From an uncultured Eubacterium sp. (GTDB lineage: Bacteria; Bacillota; Clostridia; Oscillospirales; CAG-272): a DNA stretch of 64,000 nt. The stretch covers positions 1 through 64,000 of the forward strand of contig UQUT01000001.1 in assembly GCA_900544285.1 (NCBI GenBank). Direction: 5' to 3'. Position numbers and translations under genes: made by a program. This document shows, in pieces, positions 1-6,850 of this stretch. Numbering within the stretch: the stretch's first letter is position 1; the number at the start of each line of letters is the position of its first letter. The notes below the pieces were generated by a model. That model searched no databases, had not been told where the DNA came from, and saw nothing but the letters and a program-made list of their open reading frames with translations.

Positions 1-641
1 GGCGATCGCTCCCTCGTGACATGCGGCTGCACATGCTCCGCAACCGTTGCATTTGACCTTACCACCGTTACGGCAAAGAGAACTGCACAGCACACAGGAT
101 TGATGAGTCAACGCTTGACAAGCTGATTTACGATGAACTGATCGCCATTAAGGAGGAAGCCGAAACAAATTACCGGACGATTGAAACCGATGTAAAAAGC
201 TGGCTTGCAAAGAAAAACATCTCCGAGAAGCGGATCAAAAACCTGACCGATAGGCTCGCACAGCGGAAAAGCGATCAGGAGCAGATACTTCTGGAGCGTA
301 TCCGTGACCGTGAACACGCCGACATTTATACGGGTATGCTTGAAAAATGCGAGGCGGAGATCAAAAGTCTGACAGCGGAAATCGAAGCCATCCGTGATTA
401 TGATACGACCATCCGCAAGCGAAAAGCCGAAATGAAAAGCAGTATCGACATCCTTGACGGCATCATAAAGGACGGCGCAGTCAGCGACAACAACCTGCGA
501 TTACTTGTTGACAATATCGTGATTCACGAGAGCGGCGGAAAGCTGTCGATCAATATTGACCTCAAAGCCGCCTTCAGCAGTCACCTTGACATTTACGATG
601 AGGACGGCGCACTTACCGCGAAAGCCTTCACCGTGAACTGA
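1..641 (+). pseudogene. C-terminal remnant of a large serine recombinase
   Basis: From about position 57 to the TGA at 639-641 one frame reads as the C-terminal part of a large serine recombinase: the end of the zinc-ribbon region (YHRYGKENCTAHRIDE), a long charged coiled coil, and a terminal beta-rich segment ending KAFTVN, as in recombinases of conjugative elements (DUF4368-type tail). The frame is closed by a stop at 54-56, and the first 55 bases do not read as a zinc ribbon in any frame, so the N-terminal catalytic domain with its serine is absent or broken. It lies directly beside tRNA-Leu genes, a usual neighbourhood for element remnants. I read it as a decayed end of an integrated element. 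A frameshift or assembly break at the window edge is the alternative. Confidence 0.65.
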
Positions 642-709
642 AAATAGGCAGACACGCAAGCATAGTTGATGCGCCCCCGAAAGTCGTGTGACAACGGCAG
701 GAGAATAGC

Positions 710-746
710 AAAAAGCCTTGAAAACTCAGTGTTTTCAAGGCTTTTT
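710..746 (-). terminator. Rho-independent terminator after tRNA-Leu(CAG)
   Basis: On the minus strand the stem AAAGCCTTGAAAA pairs with TTTTCAAGGCTTT across a 7-base loop and is followed by a T run. It begins two bases after the CCA end of the tRNA gene. The complementary strand also ends in T residues, so it could work in both directions. Confidence 0.85.
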
Positions 747-747
747 G

Positions 748-834
748 TGGTGCGGGTAAAAGGACTTGAACCTTCACCGAGGAACCCCGACTAGAACCTG
801 AATCTAGCGCGTCTGCCAATTCCGCCATACCCGC
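748..834 (-). tRNA. tRNA-Leu (anticodon CAG)
   Basis: The minus strand folds as a complete class II tRNA. The acceptor stem is GCGGGTA/TACCCGC, the D arm begins GCGG, the anticodon stem CTAGA/TCTAG encloses loop TTCAGGT, there is a long variable arm, the T stem GAAGG/CCTTT encloses TTCAAGT, and CCA is encoded (748-750). The anticodon CAG (798-800) reads CUG leucine codons. It is the last and only complete member of a 130-bp tandem series; the three units upstream share its first 38 bases but not its 3' half. Confidence 0.95.
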
Positions 835-860
835 TTATTAAGTTGGATCGTCCATTTTTA

Positions 861-963
861 CTCGGAGCGATCTCTCCGAGGGCGGGGCACTCTCTAAATT
901 AGAGGTTGTCACCGAGGTGACGCAACCTGAATCTAGCGCGTCTGCCAATTCCGCCATGCCCGC
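861..963 (-). other. tRNA-Leu-like unit A
   Basis: The 5' strand GCGGGCA can pair with TGCCCCGC near 882-889; both differ from unit B in a way that keeps the C/G and A/T pairs. The central hairpin uses GGTTG/CAACC around TCAC-CTCG-GTGA. The terminal hairpin CTCGGAG/CTCCGAG is perfect (861-880). There is no TTC in the T-loop position and no encoded CCA. Confidence 0.6.
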
Positions 964-990
964 GTATGAAGTTGTGACCGTTAAGTTTTA

Positions 991-1093
991 CACGGAACGA
1001 TCTCTCCGTGGACGGGGTACTCTCTAAATTAGATGTTATCACCGAGGTGACATCACCTGAATCTAGCGCGTCTGCCAATTCCGCCATACCCGC
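991..1093 (-). other. tRNA-Leu-like unit B
   Basis: Here the 5' strand is GCGGGTA and the partner TACCCCGT. The central hairpin changes to GATG/CATC around the same TCAC-CTCG-GTGA core, and the terminal hairpin to CACGGAG/TTCCGTG with one G-T pair (991-1010). These paired changes relative to unit A suggest that structure is being kept. Confidence 0.6.
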
Positions 1094-1120
1094 ATATGCA
1101 ATTTTGACCGTTAATTTTTG

Positions 1121-1223
1121 CACGGAGCGATCTCTCCGAGGGCGGGGCACTCTCTAAATCAGAAGTTGTCACCGAGGTGACGCAACCTGAATCTAACGCG
1201 TCTGCCAATTCCGCCATACCCGC
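1121..1223 (-). other. tRNA-Leu-like unit C
   Basis: This unit is close to unit A in its 3' half but has TTAGATT opposite GATTTAG in the extended stem, where A and B have CTAGATT opposite AATTTAG; both ends changed together. The terminal hairpin (1121-1140) carries one mismatch. Confidence 0.6.
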
Positions 1224-1297
1224 ATATACAATTTTGACCGTCAATTTTTACCCGGAGTAGCCATCCGGAGCGGGAAAATGTCTTTACCCGTTGTACC

Positions 1298-1325
1298 AAA
1301 AAACCACTGTCAAGCAGTGGTTTTT
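1298..1325 (-). terminator. Terminator after tRNA-Leu(GAG)
   Basis: On the minus strand AAAACCACTG pairs with CAGTGGTTTT across CTTGA, followed by T residues, four bases after the tRNA CCA end. It should separate this tRNA from the repeat array, so the array and tRNA-Leu(CAG) probably need read-through or their own promoter. Confidence 0.8.
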
Positions 1326-1328
1326 CGG

Positions 1329-1413
1329 TGGTGCGAGAAACGGGACTTGAACCCGTATGGTGTGCACCACACGCCCCTCAAACGTGCGCGTCTACCAGTT
1401 CCGCCACTCTCGC
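1329..1413 (-). tRNA. tRNA-Leu (anticodon GAG)
   Basis: Minus-strand class II tRNA: acceptor GCGAGAG/TTCTCGC (one G-T pair), anticodon stem CACGT/GCGTG around loop TTGAGGG, anticodon GAG (1377-1379), long variable arm, T arm CGGGTTCAAGTCCCG and encoded CCA (1329-1331). It reads CUC/CUU leucine codons. It lies upstream, on the same strand, of the tRNA-like repeats and tRNA-Leu(CAG). Confidence 0.95.
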
Positions 1414-1523
1414 ATATCTCCGTGCGTTTTTGCCACACGGCTTAATCAATTATACTCAAAAAAAACGAAATGTCAATAGGAAATCAATAAAAAAATTTAT
1501 TTTTTCAATTTTTTTCTTCAATA

Positions 1524-1552
1524 TTGATTTGTGCTGATATATATGGTATAAT
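1524..1552 (+). promoter_or_regulatory. Sigma-A promoter of fucI
   Basis: TTGATT (1524-1529), 17 bases, TATAAT (1547-1552). The fucI start lies 67 bases beyond the -10 element, leaving an untranslated leader of about 60 bases with GGAGG in front of the ATG. Confidence 0.8.
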
Positions 1553-1618
1553 TTACACAGATCCGCGAAGGCAGAGAAGCTGCCGGCGCGAAAAATTATA
1601 TAATTCGGAGGAATTATT

Positions 1619-3430
1619 ATGACTTATCCCGTAATAGGTATCCGCCCGATAGTTGACGGACGCAGAGGCCCGATGAAGCTTCGCGAAAGCCTTGAGCCTC
1701 AGGTCTGGGCGATGGCGGAAGCCGCAAAAAAACTCTTTGAAGAAAATCTTTGCTATTCGGACGGCACCCCCGTCAAGGTTGTAATGGCGGACACAACGAT
1801 CGGTCGTGTTCCGGAAACTGCTGCTTGCGCAGAGAAATTCAAGAAAGAAAATGTCGCAGTTACTCTTTCCGTAACGCCTTGCTGGTGCTACGGTGCAGAG
1901 ACGATGGATATGGATCCTACGACGATAAAAGGCGTATGGGGCTTTAACGGTACGGAGCGTCCCGGTGCTGTTTATCTTGCATCCGTTCTCGCTACTCACG
2001 CTCAGAAGGGACTGCCTGCATTCGGATTCTACGGTCACGAGGTTCAGGATGTCGGCGATGTTGCAAACATTCCCGAAGACGTTAAAGAAAAGTTGCTCCG
2101 CTTCGGTCGTGCGGCTGTTGCTGCTGCCGAAATGCGCGGCAAGAGTTATCTCCAGATCGGCTCTATGTGCATGGGTATCGGCGGCTCGATAATCGATCAG
2201 CAGTTTATTGAAGAATATCTCGGTATGCGCGTCGAATCTGTCGACGAGGTTGAAATACTCCGCCGTATGGAAGAGGGTATATATAACAAAGAAGACTATG
2301 AGCGTGCTCTTGCCTGGACAAAGGAACATTGCAAAGAGGGAAGAGACGACAATCCCGATTTTGTTGACTTCCTCGGCGAAAAGAGAGCTATCAAGTTCAC
2401 TCCCGAGCAGAAGGAAAAACAGTGGGAATTCACTGTCAAGATGTATCTTATAATCAGAGACCTTATCAGGGGCAACAAGGAGCTTCCCGAGGGCTTTGAA
2501 GAGGAAATGCTCGGTCACAACGCTATCTGCGCAGGCTTTCAGGGTCAGAGACAGTGGACAGACCATTGGCCAAACTGCGACTATCCCGAAGCGCTTCTCA
2601 ACTCCTCATTCGATTTTGAAGGCGCGCGCGAGCCGATGACTTTTGCAACGGAAAACGACGTTCTCAACGGTCTCGGAATGCTCTTTATGAGACTTCTCAC
2701 AAACCGTGCGCAGATATTTGCCGATGTACGCACATATTGGTCACCGGAAGCGACAAAGCGCGTTGCAGGCTATGAATTCACGGGCAAAGCAAAGGAAAAC
2801 GGCGGTATAATCCATCTTCTCAATTCCGGCGCGGCTTGCCTTGACGCATGCGGCGAATGCACGGACGAAAACGGCAACCACGTTATGAAGAAGTGGTGGG
2901 AGGTTACGGACGAAGACATCAAGAAGATGACGGACGCAACGACATGGTGCGAAGCGGGCTTTGATAACTTCCGCGGCGGCGGTTTCTCCTCTCATTTTGT
3001 GACAAGAGCCGAAATGCCCGTCACAATGATTCGTCTCAATCTCGTCAAGGGTCTCGGACCGATGCTCCAGATTGCAGAGGGCTGGACAGTCAATCTTCCG
3101 GACGATGTTACGGATGTCCTTATGGAACGCACAAACCCGACTTGGCCCTGCACGTGGTTTACGCCCCGTTGCGACGGCAAAGAGGGAAGCCCTTTCAAGG
3201 ATGCATACGAGGTTATGAACCACTGGGGAGCAAACCACGGCGCAATTTCTTACGGTCACATCGGCGCAGACCTTATCACGCTCTGCTCGATGCTCCGTAT
3301 TCCCGTATCAATGCACAACGTACCTGTTGACGACATTTTCCGTCCTACGGCGTGGAATGCATTCGGTATGGACAAAGAGGGTCAGGATTACCGTGCATGC
3401 GCGGCATACGGACCTCTTTACAAGAGATAA
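1619..3430 (+). CDS. fucI: L-fucose isomerase
   Basis: A 603-residue protein matching L-fucose isomerase along its length; the E. coli enzyme has 591. It converts L-fucose to L-fuculose (also D-arabinose to D-ribulose) in the cytoplasm, using Mn2+. The metal and catalytic residues appear as E345 (FATENDVLNG), D369 (IFADVRTYW) and H540 (WGANHGAIS); their spacing, counted between the two acidic residues and from the C-terminus, equals that of E. coli E337, D361 and H528. The C-terminus GQDYRACAAYGPLYKR is typical. GGAGG precedes the ATG by 7-8 bases. No fuculokinase or aldolase lies beside it, so the rest of the pathway must be elsewhere. It appears monocistronic, between its own promoter and a hairpin. 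Confidence 0.93.
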   Translation: MTYPVIGIRPIVDGRRGPMKLRESLEPQVWAMAEAAKKLFEENLCYSDGTPVKVVMADTTIGRVPETAACAEKFKKENVAVTLSVTPCWCYGAETMDMDPTTIKGVWGFNGTERPGAVYLASVLATHAQKGLPAFGFYGHEVQDVGDVANIPEDVKEKLLRFGRAAVAAAEMRGKSYLQIGSMCMGIGGSIIDQQFIEEYLGMRVESVDEVEILRRMEEGIYNKEDYERALAWTKEHCKEGRDDNPDFVDFLGEKRAIKFTPEQKEKQWEFTVKMYLIIRDLIRGNKELPEGFEEEMLGHNAICAGFQGQRQWTDHWPNCDYPEALLNSSFDFEGAREPMTFATENDVLNGLGMLFMRLLTNRAQIFADVRTYWSPEATKRVAGYEFTGKAKENGGIIHLLNSGAACLDACGECTDENGNHVMKKWWEVTDEDIKKMTDATTWCEAGFDNFRGGGFSSHFVTRAEMPVTMIRLNLVKGLGPMLQIAEGWTVNLPDDVTDVLMERTNPTWPCTWFTPRCDGKEGSPFKDAYEVMNHWGANHGAISYGHIGADLITLCSMLRIPVSMHNVPVDDIFRPTAWNAFGMDKEGQDYRACAAYGPLYKR

Positions 3431-3440
3431 AAACAAGAAA

Positions 3441-3469
3441 AATCGGGAGCGGAATATCCGCTCCCGATT
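3441..3469 (+). terminator. Strong hairpin after fucI
   Basis: A perfect 13-bp stem AATCGGGAGCGGA/TCCGCTCCCGATT with a 3-base loop. It has no T run on the plus strand but an A-rich stretch on its 5' side, so it is the better terminator for minus-strand transcription. On the plus strand it may act as a 3' mRNA stabiliser or weak terminator. Confidence 0.6.
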
Positions 3470-3489
3470 GACATAAACAGGGGTTTTCA

Positions 3490-4170
3490 ATGGATAAAAT
3501 AACAAAATCGCTCTTTGAAATGCAGGATAAAAAGTTTCGGGATTTTACATCGAAGCTGATACCAAACGTCGATAAAGAGCTTGTGATCGGTGTGCGTGTG
3601 CCGGACATCCGCAGGCTTGCAAAAAGCCTTTCCGAAGAAGAACGCAAAAAGTTTATATCCGGATTACCGCATAAATATCACGAAGAAAATCTGCTTCACG
3701 GGGTGATGCTTCAGCTCATAAAAAATGACATTGGCGAAGTAATTACCGAAACTGAAAAATTTCTGCCGTATATAGACAATTGGGCGGTTTGCGACATATC
3801 GCAGTCAAAGTTGCTCGGCAAATATCCGGATATGGTTTTCGGAAAAGCAAGCGAGTGGGCGAAAAGCGAAAAAACATATACGGTTCGCTTTGCAATTGAT
3901 GTTCTTTTGATGTTTTTCCTTGATGAAAATTTCAAGCCGGAGGTGCTCTCCCTTGCCGAAAGCATAGCTTCGGATGAATACTATATCAACATGTCGCTTG
4001 CATGGTTCTGGAGCTTTGCGCTCATAAAAAGATATGGCGAAGCCCTTCCGATAATAGAGTCGAAACGCCTTCCGGCTTTCGTTCATAATAAGGCGATACA
4101 GAAGGCGCGCGAAAGCTATCGCATAAGTGACGAAAGAAAAGAATATCTGAACACTCTCAAAATAAAATAG
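3490..4170 (+). CDS. AlkD-like DNA glycosylase (DNA alkylation repair)
   Basis: 226 residues, all-helical HEAT-like repeat protein of the AlkD/AlkC DNA alkylation repair family. These enzymes excise alkylated (often positively charged) bases without flipping them. The family signature is visible as W98 and D102 in NWAVCD, matching the W109/D113 pair of Bacillus cereus AlkD, and a later tryptophan pair W172/W174 in SLAWFWSF. The length fits the family (about 220-240). The start ATG follows AGGGGTTTTCA, a modest Shine-Dalgarno. It stands alone between fucI and a convergent small gene. The family call is firm; the substrate is inferred. Confidence 0.85.
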   Translation: MDKITKSLFEMQDKKFRDFTSKLIPNVDKELVIGVRVPDIRRLAKSLSEEERKKFISGLPHKYHEENLLHGVMLQLIKNDIGEVITETEKFLPYIDNWAVCDISQSKLLGKYPDMVFGKASEWAKSEKTYTVRFAIDVLLMFFLDENFKPEVLSLAESIASDEYYINMSLAWFWSFALIKRYGEALPIIESKRLPAFVHNKAIQKARESYRISDERKEYLNTLKIK

Positions 4171-4386
4171 TTATTTTTCCCGCTTATATGCTTCTCCGCC
4201 GTCACGCGAGGTGACAGGAACATCGAGAAGGTCGCAGTAGCTTGTGGCTTCGTCCTCCGTCAGGGGGACTGTCGGCGTCATACCTGTACATTCGTTTGCG
4301 GAGGCGACGGGGTTTGAAAACATAGCTTCTGCCGCAAATTTATCGGCAGACGGCGCTTTATACATTCTTCTTCGTTTTTTCATCAT
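4171..4386 (-). CDS. Small conserved-looking protein, function unknown
   Basis: 71 codons on the minus strand, stop abutting the end of the AlkD-like gene. A clear AAGGAT lies 5-6 bases before the ATGATG start, which favours a real gene. The protein begins with a basic stretch (MMKKRRRMYKAP) and has a middle ECTGMTPTVP followed by an acidic DEATSY segment. It has no membrane segment and no recognisable domain. I have the impression of related short proteins with an ECTG-x-x-P block in gut clostridia but cannot check this. It could be a leaderless regulator or an unmodified RiPP-like peptide; no modification enzyme is adjacent. Confidence 0.55.
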   Translation of the reverse strand: MMKKRRRMYKAPSADKFAAEAMFSNPVASANECTGMTPTVPLTEDEATSYCDLLDVPVTSRDGGEAYKREK

Positions 4387-4446
4387 AAAAATCCTTTTTT
4401 ATTTTTATCTTCTCTCAAAAAAGACCGCAATATACTCATTTTTCTG

Positions 4447-4475
4447 TTGACACGGAAAATAAATTGTTGTAGAAT
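4447..4475 (+). promoter_or_regulatory. Sigma-A promoter of guaB
   Basis: TTGACA (4447-4452), 17 bases, TAGAAT (4470-4475). Its position rules out the upstream in-frame ATG at 4447 and fixes the guaB start at 4513. Confidence 0.85.
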
Positions 4476-4512
4476 AGTACAAATTATTCAAAAAAATGCG
4501 AGGTTAAAACGA

Positions 4513-5988
4513 ATGGTAAATCAGAACGCTGCCGAAAAGTTCACAAAAGAGGGACTTACCTTTGACGATGTTCTTCTTATCCCTGCGGAAAGTTCCGTTC
4601 TCCCGACGGATATTGAGCTTTCGACAAGGCTGACGAACAAAATCAGACTGAACGCTCCCCTCATATCCGCCGCAATGGATACGGTTACCGAATCGGAGCT
4701 TGCCATATCGATGGCAAGGGAAGGCGGAATAGGCGTTATTCATAAGAATATGCCTATCGATATGCAGGCGGGCGAGGTTGAAAAGGTCAAGAGAAGCGAA
4801 AACGGAGTAATCACAAATCCTTTCTTCCTTCATCCGGAAAACAAGGTCTATGAAGCCGAGCAGCTTATGCACAACTATAAGGTCTCGGGTGTTCCGATTG
4901 TAAACGGAGAAGGAAAGCTCGTCGGCATAATTACAAACCGCGATATGCGTTTTCTGACGGATATGGACATGGATATAGGCGAAGTCATGACCAAGGACAA
5001 CCTCGTTACGGCACCCGTGGGTACAACTCACGAGCAGGCAAGGGAAATACTTGCAAAGCGAAAAATCGAAAAACTGCCGCTTGTTGATGAAAAGGGTTAC
5101 CTCCGCGGGCTCATAACAATAAAAGATATTCAGAAGGCAACGAAATATCCGAATTCCGCAAAGGACGAACGCGGCAGACTTCTTTGCGGCGCGGCAATCG
5201 GCGTAACGGCAGATGTCCTTGACAGAGCCGGCGCACTTCTTTCCGCAGGAGCGGACGTTCTCGTCCTCGACTCTGCACACGGTCATTCGATGAACATTGC
5301 AAAAACAACGGAGAAAATCAAAAATGCTTTTCCGGACTGCCAGCTTATCGTCGGCAATATCGCAACGGCAGCGGCAGCCGAATTCCTTATAAAAGCGGGC
5401 GCAGATGCGATCAAAGTCGGTATCGGACCCGGATCTATATGCACGACGAGAATCGTTTCCGGTATCGGTGTTCCTCAGGTGACGGCTATATATGACGTTG
5501 CGTGCGTTGCCTCAAAATACGATATTCCCGTCATCGCCGACGGCGGCATAAAATACAGCGGCGACCTTGTAAAATCGATAGCCGCAGGTGCTGACACGAT
5601 AATGATCGGTTCGCTTTTCGCGGGCTGTGAGGAAAGCCCCGGTGAGAGCGAAATATATCAGGGCAGACGCTTCAAGGTTTATAGGGGTATGGGCTCCATT
5701 GCCGCTATGGAAAAGGGCTCGCGCGACAGATACTTCCAGACGGGAACGAAAAAGCTCGTGCCTGAGGGTGTTGAGGGTCGTGTTCCGTACAAGGGTCCTC
5801 TCGCTGATACCGTTTACCAGCTTCTCGGCGGACTCCGCTCCGGAATGGGATATTGCGGTTGCAAAACGATCCCCGAGCTTCAGGAGAGAGGTCAGTTCGT
5901 CCGTATAACCGGCGCCGGACTGAAAGAGTCTCACCCGCACGACATAAACATCACAAAGGAAGCGCCGAACTACAGCGCAAACGTTTGA
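4513..5988 (+). CDS. guaB: IMP dehydrogenase
   Basis: 491 residues, the usual length for bacterial IMP dehydrogenase, which oxidises IMP to XMP with NAD+, the committed step to GTP. The order is N-terminal barrel strands (GLTFDDVLLIP), two CBS domains at about residues 95-215, then the catalytic barrel with C310 in GPGSICTTRIVSGIG, the ADGGIKYSGD phosphate-binding region and the flap MEKGSRDRYF. The start was chosen at 4513 because the promoter covers the earlier in-frame ATG and GAGG stands before this one. It is followed by its own terminator, so it is monocistronic. The CBS pair may bind purine nucleotides for feedback control, as known for the family. Confidence 0.96.
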   Translation: MVNQNAAEKFTKEGLTFDDVLLIPAESSVLPTDIELSTRLTNKIRLNAPLISAAMDTVTESELAISMAREGGIGVIHKNMPIDMQAGEVEKVKRSENGVITNPFFLHPENKVYEAEQLMHNYKVSGVPIVNGEGKLVGIITNRDMRFLTDMDMDIGEVMTKDNLVTAPVGTTHEQAREILAKRKIEKLPLVDEKGYLRGLITIKDIQKATKYPNSAKDERGRLLCGAAIGVTADVLDRAGALLSAGADVLVLDSAHGHSMNIAKTTEKIKNAFPDCQLIVGNIATAAAAEFLIKAGADAIKVGIGPGSICTTRIVSGIGVPQVTAIYDVACVASKYDIPVIADGGIKYSGDLVKSIAAGADTIMIGSLFAGCEESPGESEIYQGRRFKVYRGMGSIAAMEKGSRDRYFQTGTKKLVPEGVEGRVPYKGPLADTVYQLLGGLRSGMGYCGCKTIPELQERGQFVRITGAGLKESHPHDINITKEAPNYSANV

Positions 5989-6004
5989 TTTCTCATAAAA
6001 ATCG

Positions 6005-6032
6005 GGGGCATTTGAAAAAATGTCCCTTTTTT
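6005..6032 (+). terminator. Terminator after guaB
   Basis: GGGGCATTT pairs with AAATGTCCC (one G-T pair) across a short A-rich loop, followed by six T residues. Confidence 0.75.
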
Positions 6033-6085
6033 GTGAGAAAAAGCGGAGCTTTGCACGACGAATTGTTGAAAGCGGGTGAATGAAT

Positions 6086-6637
6086 ATGAAAAAGATATTT
6101 GCAATTTTTCTTTTGGTAACCATGTGTACGGCGCTTTTTGCGTGCGTTGCGGATAAAGGCGGTCAGAGCGGAAGCGGCACGTCTTCGCAGACAACCGATG
6201 AAAGCGCTTCAAAAAAGCTCTCCGAAATGGGAGAAATGAATTTTACTCTTGCATCGGACAAAGACGGTGATGTCACTCCGTACAAATATTATTACGGAGG
6301 TCAGCTTTACGGTTCGGACGATGAAATGACGTATTTCGGTACGGGAAAGATACTCGGCTTTGATATAAAAACCTGCATTGACCTGATACCTGAGATGACT
6401 GTCAAAAACGGGTTTGCCGTCAAAACCGACAAAAACGTGGATGTATTCGACACCGTCGGTGTATTTGATACAAACGGCGAAAAGATATATTCCGGTGACG
6501 CTTCGCTTGAAAACATAAGGGCTGTGTCGGACGGGAAAAACTGCATTGTACAGCTCACGGCAAAACGGAGCGGCGAGGGACGTTACTTGGACGAATACTC
6601 CATGTATCTTATCTTTGTAAAGGTTAGATTTGAGTGA
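6086..6637 (+). CDS. Putative lipoprotein, function unknown
   Basis: 183 residues from the ATG at 6086; an ATG at 6080 is also in frame but too close to the GCGGGTG ribosome site. The first 20 residues form a lipoprotein signal (MKKIFAIFLL...LFAC) with the lipobox cysteine at about residue 20, then a Ser/Gly/Thr-rich linker (GGQSGSGTSSQTTDES), as expected for a surface-anchored protein. The rest is a small soluble beta-rich domain without a recognisable family. No promoter is obvious in the 50 bases after the guaB terminator, so expression may be low. The gene is followed by a terminator and has no functional partners nearby. Confidence 0.7.
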   Translation: MKKIFAIFLLVTMCTALFACVADKGGQSGSGTSSQTTDESASKKLSEMGEMNFTLASDKDGDVTPYKYYYGGQLYGSDDEMTYFGTGKILGFDIKTCIDLIPEMTVKNGFAVKTDKNVDVFDTVGVFDTNGEKIYSGDASLENIRAVSDGKNCIVQLTAKRSGEGRYLDEYSMYLIFVKVRFE

Positions 6638-6700
6638 CTTATCACCTCAAAAAAGAATATATGGTTAAATTTTCTCCTTCATAAGCCGTAAAACGGCAAA

Positions 6701-6737
6701 AAACAGCGGAATGGCACAAACATTTCGCTGTTTTTTT
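6701..6737 (+). terminator. Terminator after the lipoprotein gene
   Basis: AAACAGCGGAATG pairs with CATTTCGCTGTTT (with G-T pairs) across a 7-base loop and runs into seven T residues. Confidence 0.85.
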
Positions 6738-6758
6738 GCATTATATCGTAAAAATATA

Positions 6759-6787
6759 TTGATTTTATCGAACAAGTGTGATATAAT
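6759..6787 (+). promoter_or_regulatory. Sigma-A promoter of typA
   Basis: TTGATT (6759-6764), 17 bases, TATAAT (6782-6787), followed by a leader of about 60 bases and AAGGAG before the GTG start at 6851. Confidence 0.85.
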
Positions 6788-6850
6788 TCTTTATTGTTTG
6801 GAATTTAATGGCTTATTGATGTGTAAATTCGTTCTAAGGAGATTTATAAA

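Larger units (their letters stand above)
835..1256 (-). repeat. 130-bp tandem array of tRNA-Leu-like units
   Basis: Three units whose 5' ends (minus strand) lie at 963, 1093 and 1223, in step with the tRNA 5' end at 834, give periods of 129, 130 and 130 bp. Each opens with the tRNA-Leu acceptor strand, D arm and the CTAGATTCAGGT anticodon region, then diverges. A hairpin with a CTCG loop replaces the anticodon 3' strand and variable arm. A short TCTA/TAGA hairpin stands where the T arm should be, without the TTC motif. A GC-rich sequence resembling a 3' acceptor strand (TGCCCCGC or TACCCCGT) follows, then a strong 20-base hairpin and a spacer. Differences between units often fall in paired positions. 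The array also contains about 490 bp that hold no protein gene. Confidence 0.8.

Noticed and set aside
835..1256. CRISPR-like interpretation of the 130-bp repeats
   Set aside because: The repeats are far longer than CRISPR repeats, the spacers are themselves similar between units, and no cas genes are present.
1553..2566. Long minus-strand frame opposite fucI
   Set aside because: Antisense shadow of a well-conserved gene; codon bias in fucI creates it, and no start signals exist.
2741..3259. Second minus-strand frame opposite fucI
   Set aside because: Also a shadow of the fucI reading frame, with no ribosome site or recognisable domain.
4447..4512. Longer N-terminus of GuaB
   Set aside because: The -35 element at 4447 begins at this codon; the start at 4513 has a ribosome site and gives the family length.
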